The translations under genes were made by a program, and so were the position numbers. This document shows positions 27,195 through 34,547 of a stretch of DNA of 64,000 nt, piece by piece. Numbering within the stretch: the first letter of the stretch is position 1; each line of letters opens with the position of its first letter. This DNA is from Pannonibacter sp. XCT-53 (GTDB taxonomy: Bacteria > Pseudomonadota > Alphaproteobacteria > Rhizobiales > Stappiaceae): contig NZ_JAABLQ010000001.1 in the NCBI RefSeq assembly GCF_009915765.1, forward strand, positions 1,612,001 through 1,676,000, read 5' to 3'. The notes beneath the pieces were generated by a model. It did not search any database and was not told the DNA's origin. It worked only from the letters and a program-made list of their open reading frames with translations.

Positions 27195-29146
27195 TGCGCT
27201 GCAGACCCTGCCACGTAAAGACCGAGGTCGAGCTTGCGACCCCCGTTGATGTTGACGCCCTCTACCCTGCCCCGCAGGTCCGGCACAAGTCCAAGCGAGG
27301 CAGCGGCAGCCAGGAAGGCTTCTTCCTGACGCTTCTCGACCACGGCAATGCGGCAAGCGTCGGGCACGCTCGGGCTTTCCTTGAGGAAAGTTGCGGCCGC
27401 CTCGCCCGGCACCAGGCGGGTCTCGGTGCCCTGCAGGAACACGAAGCTGGGCTCGCTGAAGCCGCTCGACGCCACCTCCGGCGTCGGGCAGGTGGCCGTC
27501 TGGTCGATGGCCGCCGCCAGACGCGGGCTGACCCAGATCGTCTCGAGCGCCGGGCCGGAGAAGCCCCAGACACCGCCTGTCATCACCATCATCGCCGCGA
27601 TTGCCCGCGGCAGCGCCTGGAGCGCCGCGCCCTTCAGCAGGCACGAGGCCGCCCAGCCGGCGAGGACGAGCGCAAAGCCGCAGAGCACGACACCCGGGGG
27701 CGAGGGCCAGACGCCGAGCGTGATCGGCGCGACGATGACGGCGCCGAGAATGGCGACCGGCAGCAGCAGCAGGAGACCGGCGGCGGCGTAGCGCAGGCCG
27801 CGGCCTGCCGTCTCGCCGGCGCCGTCCACCAGGGCGGCCGCGGCAGCGATGGCCAGCGCCGGCAGCAGCGGCATGGTGTAATGCGGCAGCTTGGTTGCCA
27901 CCAGCTCGAACACGATCCAGGAGGGCACGAACCAGGCGGCGGCGAAGAGCACGAGCTTGCTGTGCCGGCTCGCCCAGATGCGGGGGGCCGCGAGCAGGAG
28001 GAAGGCAGGCAACGGCCAGAACACGGCCAGCATCGCCGCCAGATGCGTCAGCGGCGGCGCGCCATGGCTTTCCTGTCCTTCGGCCACCTTGCCGAGAAGA
28101 TCACGGCCGACGGCTTCCTGGAAGAAGCTGCCGTCGGTGGCAATCCAGATCGCCACGAACCACGGCAGGATGAGCAGCAGCATCCAGGGCAGGCCGAACA
28201 GGGGGGCGGCCGCCCGGAACCAGGCAAGCCGGCGGGTCAGCAGCATCAGCGCGGCCACCGTCAGGCCGACGACCATCAGGATCACCGGGCCCTTGATCAG
28301 CACACCGCCGGCCAGTGCCGTCCAGAACACCAGCGCCAGACCCCAGCGCGGCTCGCGGTTGTCGGCGAGGAACAGGCGGGCAAGCGCCCCTTGCGCCAGC
28401 ACGGTCATTGCAAAGAGCGTGGCGTCGGTCTTGCCGAGACGCGCCTCCACCCCGACGATCAGGGCTGCAGCGACCAGAAGGCCCGCGACCAGGGCAACGG
28501 GCGGGGCGGCAAAGGCCCGCGCGGTCCAGTAGGTGAGCAGCACCACGGAGAGGCCGGCGAGGAGCGAGGGCAGACGATAGACCCAGAGCGGGGCTTCCGC
28601 TCCGTAACCGGTGGCCTTGGCCGAGAGGACCTGCAGCCAGTAGATGCCGATGGGCTTCTTGTAGCGCGGCTCGTCCTGCAGGCGGATGTCGACGAAGTTG
28701 CCCGTCTCGAGCATCTGCTTGGAGGCCTGCGTGAAGCGCGGCTCGTCGCGGTCGAGCGGCGGCACGGTCCACTGGCCGGGCACGAAGAGCACGAGGGCGG
28801 CCAGAAGCAGCAGCAGGGGCGCGATGGCGTCATGGGCAAAGAGGCGCAGCCACCACGGCTTCGGGCCCATGCTGCCGGCGGCCGCGGCGGGCGCAGCGGC
28901 TGCGGCGTCGCGGCTGGCCCTGTCCGGACCCGAAGTGTCCGGACCAGAAGTGCCCGGACCGGATGTGTCCGGACCGGATGTGGCAAGGTCTGCCGTGTGC
29001 GGGACAGGCCCGGCCGCCTGGCCGGGCGAGGAAGCTGCCGTCTCGCCGGCCGGAGCGGCGGAGGGCGTTGCCTCACTCGCAGGAGCCTGTGCCGGAACCG
29101 GCTGGACTGGGGACTGGCCGGAGCCTTGGCTTTGCTGGTCGCTCAT
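27191..29146 (-). CDS. ArnT-like lipid-linked sugar transferase (GT39/83)
   Basis: A 651-residue multi-membrane transferase. After a disordered N-terminal stretch of about 95 residues (Gln/Pro/Ala-rich, with four SGPD-type pentapeptides), the catalytic first loop reads PPLDRDEPRFTQASKQMLETGNFVDIRLQDEPRYKKPIGIYWLQ, the ArnT/PMT hallmark. About 12 hydrophobic segments follow, then a soluble C-terminal domain. It should move a sugar from undecaprenyl phosphate to lipid A at the periplasmic face. The ATG at 29146 follows AGAAGAGA; the frame runs open to 29473 without homology. First gene of the operon. Confidence 0.88.
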   Translation of the reverse strand: MSDQQSQGSGQSPVQPVPAQAPASEATPSAAPAGETAASSPGQAAGPVPHTADLATSGPDTSGPGTSGPDTSGPDRASRDAAAAAPAAAAGSMGPKPWWLRLFAHDAIAPLLLLLAALVLFVPGQWTVPPLDRDEPRFTQASKQMLETGNFVDIRLQDEPRYKKPIGIYWLQVLSAKATGYGAEAPLWVYRLPSLLAGLSVVLLTYWTARAFAAPPVALVAGLLVAAALIVGVEARLGKTDATLFAMTVLAQGALARLFLADNREPRWGLALVFWTALAGGVLIKGPVILMVVGLTVAALMLLTRRLAWFRAAAPLFGLPWMLLLILPWFVAIWIATDGSFFQEAVGRDLLGKVAEGQESHGAPPLTHLAAMLAVFWPLPAFLLLAAPRIWASRHSKLVLFAAAWFVPSWIVFELVATKLPHYTMPLLPALAIAAAAALVDGAGETAGRGLRYAAAGLLLLLPVAILGAVIVAPITLGVWPSPPGVVLCGFALVLAGWAASCLLKGAALQALPRAIAAMMVMTGGVWGFSGPALETIWVSPRLAAAIDQTATCPTPEVASSGFSEPSFVFLQGTETRLVPGEAAATFLKESPSVPDACRIAVVEKRQEEAFLAAAASLGLVPDLRGRVEGVNINGGRKLDLGLYVAGSAAQ

Positions 29147-29497
29147 CGCGTCTCTTCTGCCTGCCTGAAACCTTTGGTCGCGCGGCGCGGAGCAAGGCCG
29201 CTGCCTGGCGCAGACCGGGCGGCCGCGCGCGACCGGCTCCCCCTGCCGAACCGGGCACATCCGCTCCAGCGCGCTTCCTACAGGAGCGGCGCGCAAAGGG
29301 AAACCGGGGAGATGCGGCCCGCGCGCGCTTTTCGCCGCCGCGTGACCGGATCGCCCCACTTCGGCGGGGCCGTCATCGCCGGGCCTCCGTTCGCCACAGC
29401 CTGCGGTCCGGCGCCGCGTGTGCGCGCCGAGGCCTTGGCCTGCAGGCGGAACTGGCTTATGGGACGGCATCACTCATGCAAGGCGCAGGATCATCCC
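29147..29497. other. Divergent promoter region, ArnT-like operon / CAP lipoprotein
   Basis: GC-rich, with no gene seen on either strand. It must hold promoters for both directions, but I cannot identify convincing -35/-10 pairs. Confidence 0.4.
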
Positions 29498-30049
29498 ATG
29501 CAGACACGCCGCCAGATTGTGACCGGTCTCGGCTCCGGTCTCGCCCTTGGCCTCGTTCTCGCCCTCGCCGGGTGCGGCGCGCTGGAGCCGACGCGGCTCG
29601 GCCCCGCCACGGTGATCGAGCCGGTGGCCGTCGACGAGCCGGCCATGCTCGCCCGGCTCAACGCCTATCGCGCCGGCAAGGGATTGCCCCCCGTCGCCCT
29701 CGATCCCGTGCTGACGAGGGTCTCCGCCGACATGGCCCGCTACATTGCCGAGCGCGACAGCATGAAGACCCGGCAGCACAGCGCCGAAGGCCTGTCCGGC
29801 CGTCTCGACGCTGCCGGCTACCGCAACTATGCCGGTGCGGAGAACCTTGGCGCCGGCTATGCGTCGCAGGAGGCAGCCTTCGCCGGCTGGCAGGGCTCGG
29901 CCGGCCATGACCGCAACCTGCTCAATCCCTATGTCACGCGGATGGGTCTTGCGCGGATGCGGCGCTCGGACGGAACCTGGCGCCACTTCTGGGTGATGAC
30001 GCTGGCCCGTCCCGAGGCCGACGGCCGGCCGATCCTCGTCAACCGCTGA
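29498..30049 (+). CDS. CAP/SCP-domain lipoprotein
   Basis: A 183-residue lipoprotein. The signal MQTRRQIVTGLGSGLALGLVLALAGC ends in a lipobox (LAGC, Cys26). The CAP domain follows: NAYRAGKGLPPVALDPVLTRVSADMARYIAERDSM, HSAEGLSGRLDAAGYRNYAGAENLGAGYASQEAAFAGWQGSAGHDRNLLNPYVTRMGLA. The bacterial members (YkwD-like) have no firm function. The site residues His and Glu (QHSAEG, GAENLG) are in place. A minus-strand terminator lies 39 nt after the stop. Confidence 0.9.
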   Translation: MQTRRQIVTGLGSGLALGLVLALAGCGALEPTRLGPATVIEPVAVDEPAMLARLNAYRAGKGLPPVALDPVLTRVSADMARYIAERDSMKTRQHSAEGLSGRLDAAGYRNYAGAENLGAGYASQEAAFAGWQGSAGHDRNLLNPYVTRMGLARMRRSDGTWRHFWVMTLARPEADGRPILVNR

Positions 30050-30079
30050 CGTCTGCCGCCCGCTTCGGCGCCACGCGAA

Positions 30080-30108
30080 AAGAAAAAAGCCCGGCGCGAG
30101 GCCGGGCT
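30080..30108 (-). terminator. Terminator behind the Tim44-like gene
   Basis: On the minus strand, AGCCCGGC/GCCGGGCT with a 5-nt loop is followed by TTTTTTCTTTT. The stem also closes the region convergently behind the CAP gene. Confidence 0.88.
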
Positions 30109-30187
30109 GAGGTGAGCTGTCAGATGTGTCGTCGGGCATTTCGGCGGGAGGCCCTTGATGCGGCCTCCCTGCCCTGCGGGTCGCCTG

Positions 30188-31312
30188 TCAGGCCTGAACG
30201 CCCTGGATCGCCGAGAGTTTCCACTCGCCACCCTGCTTGCGGGCGAAGGTCCAGAGTTCGATGCTCTCGCCCGGCACCTCGGGGTTGCCCTCGATGACCG
30301 CACCGCTGTCGCGGTCGAGCATGACGTCGATGGCTTCGTAGCGCATGGCGACGGTGGCGTAGTCGGTGCCGTCCTCGGTCCAGGCTTCGGCCAGGTCGCC
30401 CTGCAGCAGCTTGACGGCCGTCACCGAATTGCGGCGGCCCTCGGTCGCCAGCTCACCCAGCTCTTCCGCGAGGTAGGACATGGCTTCCGGCGTGGCGAGA
30501 CGGCGCAGCGCACCGAAGTCCTCGCGGCCATAGGCTTCCTGCACCTCGGTCAGCATCTGCTCGAAACGGTCAAAGTCAGACCCGTCAAGCTGGATCGGCT
30601 GCCCGACCGGCTGCGGCTGCGCCGGACGGCCGCCGCTGAAGAGACCGCCGGCAAGGCCCGCCAGGCCGGACTGGCCGGACTGGCCAGCGCCAGCCGGGCC
30701 GTGGCCCGACATGCCGCCCATGCCCCCCATGGCGCCGGGGGCTCCCTGACCAAGGCCGCCGCCCATCGGGGTCGGGCTGGCACCCGGCATCGAATAGGCA
30801 TGGGCCGGCGCCGGGGCCTGCTGACGCCGGCTGGCGATCAGGCGCATGACGACGAACACGATGAGCGCGATGAGACCGACCTGCAGCAGCAGGCCGAAGA
30901 AGCCGGCCAGGCCGCCGAAGCCCTGACCGAGCAGCATGCCGATCAGGCCGCCGACCAGAAGGCCACCGAGCATGGAGCGGCCGAAGCTGCCGAACAGGCC
31001 CGGCTTCTGTGCTGCGGCCGGGGTCTGCGCCTGGGCGCCCGGACGGTTGGTCTGGTTCATGGCCGGCGCGGCCGGGCCGGTGTTGGGCGTCATCGACCGC
31101 TCGATCGGGGCGGCCGGAGCCGGCGCGGTCTGCGTCGCCGGAGCAGCCTCGTGGGTGCGTGACCCGCGGCTGCCGAAGCCGCCGCCACTGCCCGCGCGCC
31201 GGGCCTCGGCATAGTCGGCGGCAATGATGAGAGCGGCGAGGCCCAGGATTGCTGCGGCTGAGGTGCGGGCAAGACGGCGTGTCACGGACGGGATTTCCTT
31301 CTCTGGTTGCAT
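30188..31312 (-). CDS. Tim44-like domain membrane protein
   Basis: A 374-residue protein. An N-terminal membrane segment (ARTSAAAILGLAALIIAADYAEA), a Gly/Ser/Ala/Pro/Gln-rich stretch, a glycine-zipper double membrane segment (GRSMLGGLLVGGLIGMLLGQGFGGLAGFFGLLLQVGLIALIVFVVMRLI, about 112-160), a flexible Gly/Met-rich linker, and a C-terminal Tim44-like domain (DGSDFDRFEQMLTEVQEAYGREDFGALRRLATPEAMSYLAEEL ... EVPGESIELWTFARKQGGEWKLSAIQ). This layout is typical of alphaproteobacterial Tim44 relatives of unknown role, perhaps membrane protein handling. Confidence 0.9.
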   Translation of the reverse strand: MQPEKEIPSVTRRLARTSAAAILGLAALIIAADYAEARRAGSGGGFGSRGSRTHEAAPATQTAPAPAAPIERSMTPNTGPAAPAMNQTNRPGAQAQTPAAAQKPGLFGSFGRSMLGGLLVGGLIGMLLGQGFGGLAGFFGLLLQVGLIALIVFVVMRLIASRRQQAPAPAHAYSMPGASPTPMGGGLGQGAPGAMGGMGGMSGHGPAGAGQSGQSGLAGLAGGLFSGGRPAQPQPVGQPIQLDGSDFDRFEQMLTEVQEAYGREDFGALRRLATPEAMSYLAEELGELATEGRRNSVTAVKLLQGDLAEAWTEDGTDYATVAMRYEAIDVMLDRDSGAVIEGNPEVPGESIELWTFARKQGGEWKLSAIQGVQA

Positions 31313-31490
31313 TCGGGCGCGTTTGACGCGCTTTGTCTGCGCATATGGGTTTTCCCGGATGCCATGAAAAGGGGGGGAGACCGACCGTCGCGAAATTTTC
31401 TGAGCTTTTCTGGTCAGCGCACCTGACAGGCCGGCGCGGCCCCTCGCTTAAGGACCGGCACGGCGGGACCACCGGCATCGCGGCGGACAG
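31313..31490. other. Leader region of the Tim44-like gene
   Basis: No gene seen. The rest of the gap to 31714 is described by the small-RNA, promoter and 14-bp repeat entries. Confidence 0.4.
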
Positions 31491-31607
31491 AAAAAACGGC
31501 GGATCCGGGAGGGATCCGCCGCGAAGTCAGGTTTCCAGAGACCCCAAGGAGGGGAACCGGCGAGAGCCGGTGAGAACGCCGCTCCAAAAGTGGAGTTTCA
31601 GTCTCAT
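31491..31607 (-). ncRNA. Candidate small RNA of about 115 nt with anti-Shine-Dalgarno loops
   Basis: On the minus strand, a consensus promoter is followed by a non-coding stretch with four hairpins: CTCCA/TGGAG; ACCGGC/GCCGGT; CCCC-TCCTT-GGGG; and a 10-bp terminator stem CGGCGGATCC/GGATCCGCCG with loop CTCCC and six T. Two loops expose UCCUU and CUCCC, complementary to ribosome-binding sites, as in the pyrimidine-loop sRNA families of alphaproteobacteria (suhB/alpha-r14, CcsR types). I cannot assign a family from memory with confidence. It lies just behind the YcaO gene on the same strand and upstream of the Tim44-like gene. Confidence 0.6.
31497..31521 (-). terminator. Intrinsic terminator of the candidate small RNA
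   Basis: Perfect 10-bp stem (31497-31506 with 31512-31521) and a 5-nt loop; on the minus strand six T follow at 31491-31496. Confidence 0.9.
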
Positions 31608-31611
31608 CTTT

Positions 31612-31640
31612 TTTCTAGGCCCGCTTCCGGCGGGTGTCAA
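31612..31640 (-). promoter_or_regulatory. Sigma-70 type promoter of the candidate small RNA
   Basis: On the minus strand TTGACA (31640-31635), a 17-nt spacer, and TAGAAA (31617-31612). This is the best housekeeping-type promoter I saw in the window. Transcription would start near 31605-31607. Confidence 0.7.
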
Positions 31641-31667
31641 GCCCGCCCGCGCGCAAGCCCGCCCCAG

Positions 31668-31723
31668 ATCAACCGGAACGGGTCAAGCGGAACGGGCCAA
31701 CCGGAACGGCCCAGCTAGAACGG
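31668..31723 (-). repeat. 14-bp tandem repeats overlapping the YcaO stop codon
   Basis: Four plus-strand units: ATCAACCGGAACGG, GTCAAGCGGAACGG, GCCAACCGGAACGG and CCCAGCTAGAACGG. The last unit contains the YcaO stop, so the array is the immediate 3' end of that gene. Confidence 0.85.
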
Positions 31724-33496
31724 AAAGGGATGACGGGCGAGATCTGCCTCGTCACGTGGCTTTCGCCCGGCTGCAAGCGCCTCGGCCTGCAGCCGCGCCC
31801 GGCCGAATCGTGGCACCCAGTCCACCAGATCCGGACTGACCACCTTCATGCAGCTGAGACCGATGTCGTCGCACGCCAGATCGAGACGATAGAGCCTGAT
31901 GCCCTGCCGCCGCAGGCTGTCTGCCAGCGCGCCCGGCTGAAAGGGGTGCGGCAGCCGCGGCAAGGGGGACGGGCTGCCTCCGTCCCTCTGCAGCAGCCGG
32001 CGCAGGTCGATGACCGGTGCAAGGTCCGGCGTCCCCGCCGGCCGACCCGCCCGAGCTGCGGCGGCCAGCCGCAGCTCGAGCATCGCCTCGGCCTGGATCA
32101 GTTCGCCGATGGCGGAGCGAATGGCGGCGGCCGCGTCGGCACCGGCGGCAAAGCCGGCCACGGCATTGGCACCGGTCAAGGCATCCGTCCTGGCACCCGT
32201 CCCGGGTACGATCCTGGTCCTGGCCACATCTGCGTGCCCCTCCCCCAGCCAGGACACGGCCATGACCACATGCTGCGACAGGCGCGACGGCAGCAGCGCG
32301 ACCTCGGTCGCCCGCCTCCGCTCACGGAACCAGCTTGCACAAATTTCAGGCAGAACCCCCTGCCAGACCCCCTGTGCAACTGGAGTTATCCCCAGGCGGT
32401 TGTACCACCACAGGCCAACGGCATCGCGCTCGGCCGCTTCTGCAAGGGCCCGATCGGCGGCAGTCTGCGGGTCGGTCCAGACCGCGGTCCCGACGGAAGA
32501 GGCGAGCGGCAGACCGGCGAGCCCGGCCCAGCGGCCCTCGCCGAGCAACTGGCCGAGCGCCGGCACGGCGACGGGCGCGCTGCCCTCCCAGGGCTGTGCG
32601 ACCAGCCAGCGGTCCGACAGGCTGCGCCAGTCGATGCGCCCGCCCCGCATCGCCTCCAGAAGGCGCGGGTGCCGCCGGGCAAGATCCTGCTCCTGCGCCG
32701 CGCTGAAGCCCATCAGATCGCCCGCCTCGAGATGGGCATCGAGATCCGCGCCGGACCGGACGCGTGGATCGCCGGGCCCGCGCGAGACCAGGCTAAGCCG
32801 TTCTGCCAGTTCGCCGAGGCAGGATTGCAGGGCGGCGACAGGCGAGGCCCCCTGCCCTCCGGCCACCACGCTGGCGAGCGTCGCGGCGGCAGCGGACCTC
32901 CAGCCGGACGCCGTCCCGCCGGCAGGATCGCGGGCCGGGTGCCGCACAGTTTCAGGGACAGTTTCGGGGGCCGTATCGGGTGTCAGCATCGCGGACATCA
33001 GGACGATGCCCGCGGCCTGAGCGGGGACCGGACGCACCTGCACGGACCAGTGCTCCAGCAGGCGCGAGAAGGGCGAAAGCGCCCCCTCCAGATCCCTCGC
33101 CAGCCCGTCCGGATCGGTGGATGGCAGGCGCCCCGCAAGGTCGCGGGCAAGGGTCCGCACAGGGGTTTCTGCGGGGGCACTGACACGGATTTCTGCCGGG
33201 GCAGCCCCCGCGTCCGGCAGACTGTCCGGCGCGTGCGACCCGCGTCCGCCCCCCGGCAAAACCGGCGGGCCAACCGCCCCTCCAGCCCCCGCATCACCCG
33301 CACTTAACGTTTGGTTAACTTTTTCCACAGGGCGGCACCATCCGGCAGTTGCATCGATGGCGAGCCTGCCAGCCCCTCTTGCCGAACGCAATTGCCCCGA
33401 TGAAGCTGCAGGGGCTCGGCACGGAACCGCAAAGGCGCGGCTCTCCTGCCGCCCCCTGAAACCCCGAAAGCAGGCCCGGAAAAGCGCCAGGCACAC
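31715..33496 (-). CDS. YcaO-family protein (cyclodehydratase D-like), start uncertain
   Basis: The maximal frame is 593 codons; the YcaO domain covers about residues 140-593. The ATP/Mg-binding blocks are visible: SPVAALQSCLGELAERLSL (SxxGExxER at 225-233), SSVGTAVWTDPQTAADRALAEAAERDAVGLWWYNR (333-367) and AIRSAIGELIQAEAMLELRL (458-477). The C-terminal IRLYRLDLACDDIGLSCMKVV and the HPFPF end resemble azoline-forming (TOMM) YcaO proteins. These use ATP to phosphorylate a peptide amide during cyclisation of Cys/Ser/Thr. No partner (ThiF/E1-like C protein, TfuA, dehydrogenase) is nearby. The N-terminal 110 residues look untranslated and include the AT-rich 33304-33330 segment; GTG at 33160 is the likelier start, GTG 33328 and GTG 33496 are alternatives. 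Divergent from the small genes at 33596 and 34181. Confidence 0.82.
   Translation of the reverse strand: MCLALFRACFRGFRGRQESRAFAVPCRAPAASSGQLRSARGAGRLAIDATAGWCRPVEKVNQTLSAGDAGAGGAVGPPVLPGGGRGSHAPDSLPDAGAAPAEIRVSAPAETPVRTLARDLAGRLPSTDPDGLARDLEGALSPFSRLLEHWSVQVRPVPAQAAGIVLMSAMLTPDTAPETVPETVRHPARDPAGGTASGWRSAAAATLASVVAGGQGASPVAALQSCLGELAERLSLVSRGPGDPRVRSGADLDAHLEAGDLMGFSAAQEQDLARRHPRLLEAMRGGRIDWRSLSDRWLVAQPWEGSAPVAVPALGQLLGEGRWAGLAGLPLASSVGTAVWTDPQTAADRALAEAAERDAVGLWWYNRLGITPVAQGVWQGVLPEICASWFRERRRATEVALLPSRLSQHVVMAVSWLGEGHADVARTRIVPGTGARTDALTGANAVAGFAAGADAAAAIRSAIGELIQAEAMLELRLAAAARAGRPAGTPDLAPVIDLRRLLQRDGGSPSPLPRLPHPFQPGALADSLRRQGIRLYRLDLACDDIGLSCMKVVSPDLVDWVPRFGRARLQAEALAAGRKPRDEADLARHPFPF
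33304..33319 (-). promoter_or_regulatory. 11-bp-phased direct repeat in the YcaO control region
   Basis: TTAACGTTTGG is followed directly by TTAACTTTT, so TTAAC-N-TTT recurs with an 11-bp period in an AT-rich island (33300-33330) within very GC-rich DNA. Eleven-bp phasing of short direct repeats is the binding pattern of SARP-type regulators, and a SARP-like gene lies at 34548-36641. The promoter role is inferred. Confidence 0.4.
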
Positions 33497-33595
33497 GCAT
33501 CGTCAGGCTGTATCGCGCCCCCCGGCGTGAACGGCAACAGGCGAGGCTTGTCCGGCCGGAGAGGCTTGCTCCTTGCAACAGACAGAGGTTTGAAC

Positions 33596-33865
33596 ATGCG
33601 TCAGGATGCTACCCGCGAAGCTCAGGTTTCCTTCGGTGCCGTCATCGGCCAGCTCGTCAACGACGGCACGCAGCATGACGCCGCCGCCCTCGTCGCGGCC
33701 ACGGTTTCCGGCACCACCGTGCTGGCCGACGCCGTCGACATGGTTCACCTTGTGGTTCCGGCCACGGTCGACGCCACCCGTGTCGCCGCCGGCGACGAGA
33801 CCTATTTCGAGGAACTGGGCCGCAAGGCGCTCGGCGCCTGCCTCTTCGACGTGACCCCCGAGTAA
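33596..33865 (+). CDS. Small protein (89 aa) divergent from the YcaO gene, unknown
   Basis: I do not recognise it. It reads MRQDATREAQVSFGAVIGQL and continues into an Ala/Val/Thr-rich middle (ALVAATVSGTTVLADAVDMVHLVVPATVDATRV) and an acidic end with a single Cys (GACLFDVTPE). There is no signal peptide. AGAGG lies 7 nt before the ATG. It resembles neither a classical Cys/Ser/Thr-rich core peptide nor a known leader family, but its position opposite a YcaO gene and upstream of an NHLP-like peptide makes it a possible RiPP precursor or accessory protein. Confidence 0.7.
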   Translation: MRQDATREAQVSFGAVIGQLVNDGTQHDAAALVAATVSGTTVLADAVDMVHLVVPATVDATRVAAGDETYFEELGRKALGACLFDVTPE

Positions 33866-34180
33866 GTCGGGTCGTCCGCAAGCCGAGCCCCCCGGAACGC
33901 CGCGCTCCCGGAAATCCACGCCTCGAGGCAGCCGAGCACAGTCCCGCCCGAACAAGGGGCCGCACGACCATCCCGGCGCGTGCGGCCCGGTCGGGTCCTG
34001 CCGGGTGCTCCCGGGGCCGGGTCCGCACCTGCGCAGCCTTGTCCGGCCGGGCAGAACGGGGGACCAGACTTACGACCAGGCTGGTGGCCAGACTGGCAGC
34101 TGGACAGGCCGCCTGTGCCCGTTTCCCGTTCCCGTCGTCGCCGCGCGCGATCGGGACCAACGCCCTTGCCGGAGACCGCC
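33866..34180 (+). other. Intergenic region before the NHLP-like gene
   Basis: Very GC-rich; no gene and no clear terminator seen. It may carry a promoter for the gene at 34181, although co-transcription with the gene at 33596 is possible. Confidence 0.4.
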
Positions 34181-34480
34181 ATGGCCCGCTTTCCGATCCC
34201 GCAGAGCAAGATCGCCGAGCTCGGCCGCCTCCTTGCCGAGGCCGCCTGCAACGAGACGCAACGCGAAGCGCTGCGATCCGATCCCGCCGCCGTCCTGCGC
34301 GCGGCAGGCTTTCCGGAGGACCTCGTTGCCCTCTTCGAGTTCCGGGTCGTCTGCGACACCGAAACACAGCGGCATGTCGTGCTGCCCTACCGTTTCAACG
34401 CGGCGCGCCTTGCAGCGCAAGATCCGGCCTATCTGGCCCAGATCGCCGAGATGACGATCGGCCAGGGCCGCCCCAACTAG
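34181..34480 (+). CDS. NHLP-like peptide (nitrile-hydratase-type leader), RiPP precursor candidate
   Basis: 99 residues. Residues about 10-69 follow the NHLP leader plan: a helical LGRLLAEAACNETQREALRSDPAAVLRAAGFPED, then FRVVCDTETQRHVVLP, matching the ...DPkaaL...G...P...vedt...hlVLP pattern of nitrile-hydratase-derived leaders. Nitrile hydratase alpha itself is about 200 residues, so this is a detached leader. The 30 residues after VLP (YRFNAARLAAQDPAYLAQIAEMTIGQGRPN) contain no Cys or Ser and only one Thr, so a standard azole core is missing. Start ATG 34181 with GGAGA 6 nt upstream. It is convergent with the BTAD regulator (67-bp gap). Confidence 0.75.
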   Translation: MARFPIPQSKIAELGRLLAEAACNETQREALRSDPAAVLRAAGFPEDLVALFEFRVVCDTETQRHVVLPYRFNAARLAAQDPAYLAQIAEMTIGQGRPN

Positions 34481-34547
34481 GTCTCCTGTCTCTGGGGTGT
34501 CGCCCGGACCCGGGCGCTGCAGCCCAGGCTCGGGATGAGGCTCAGGA

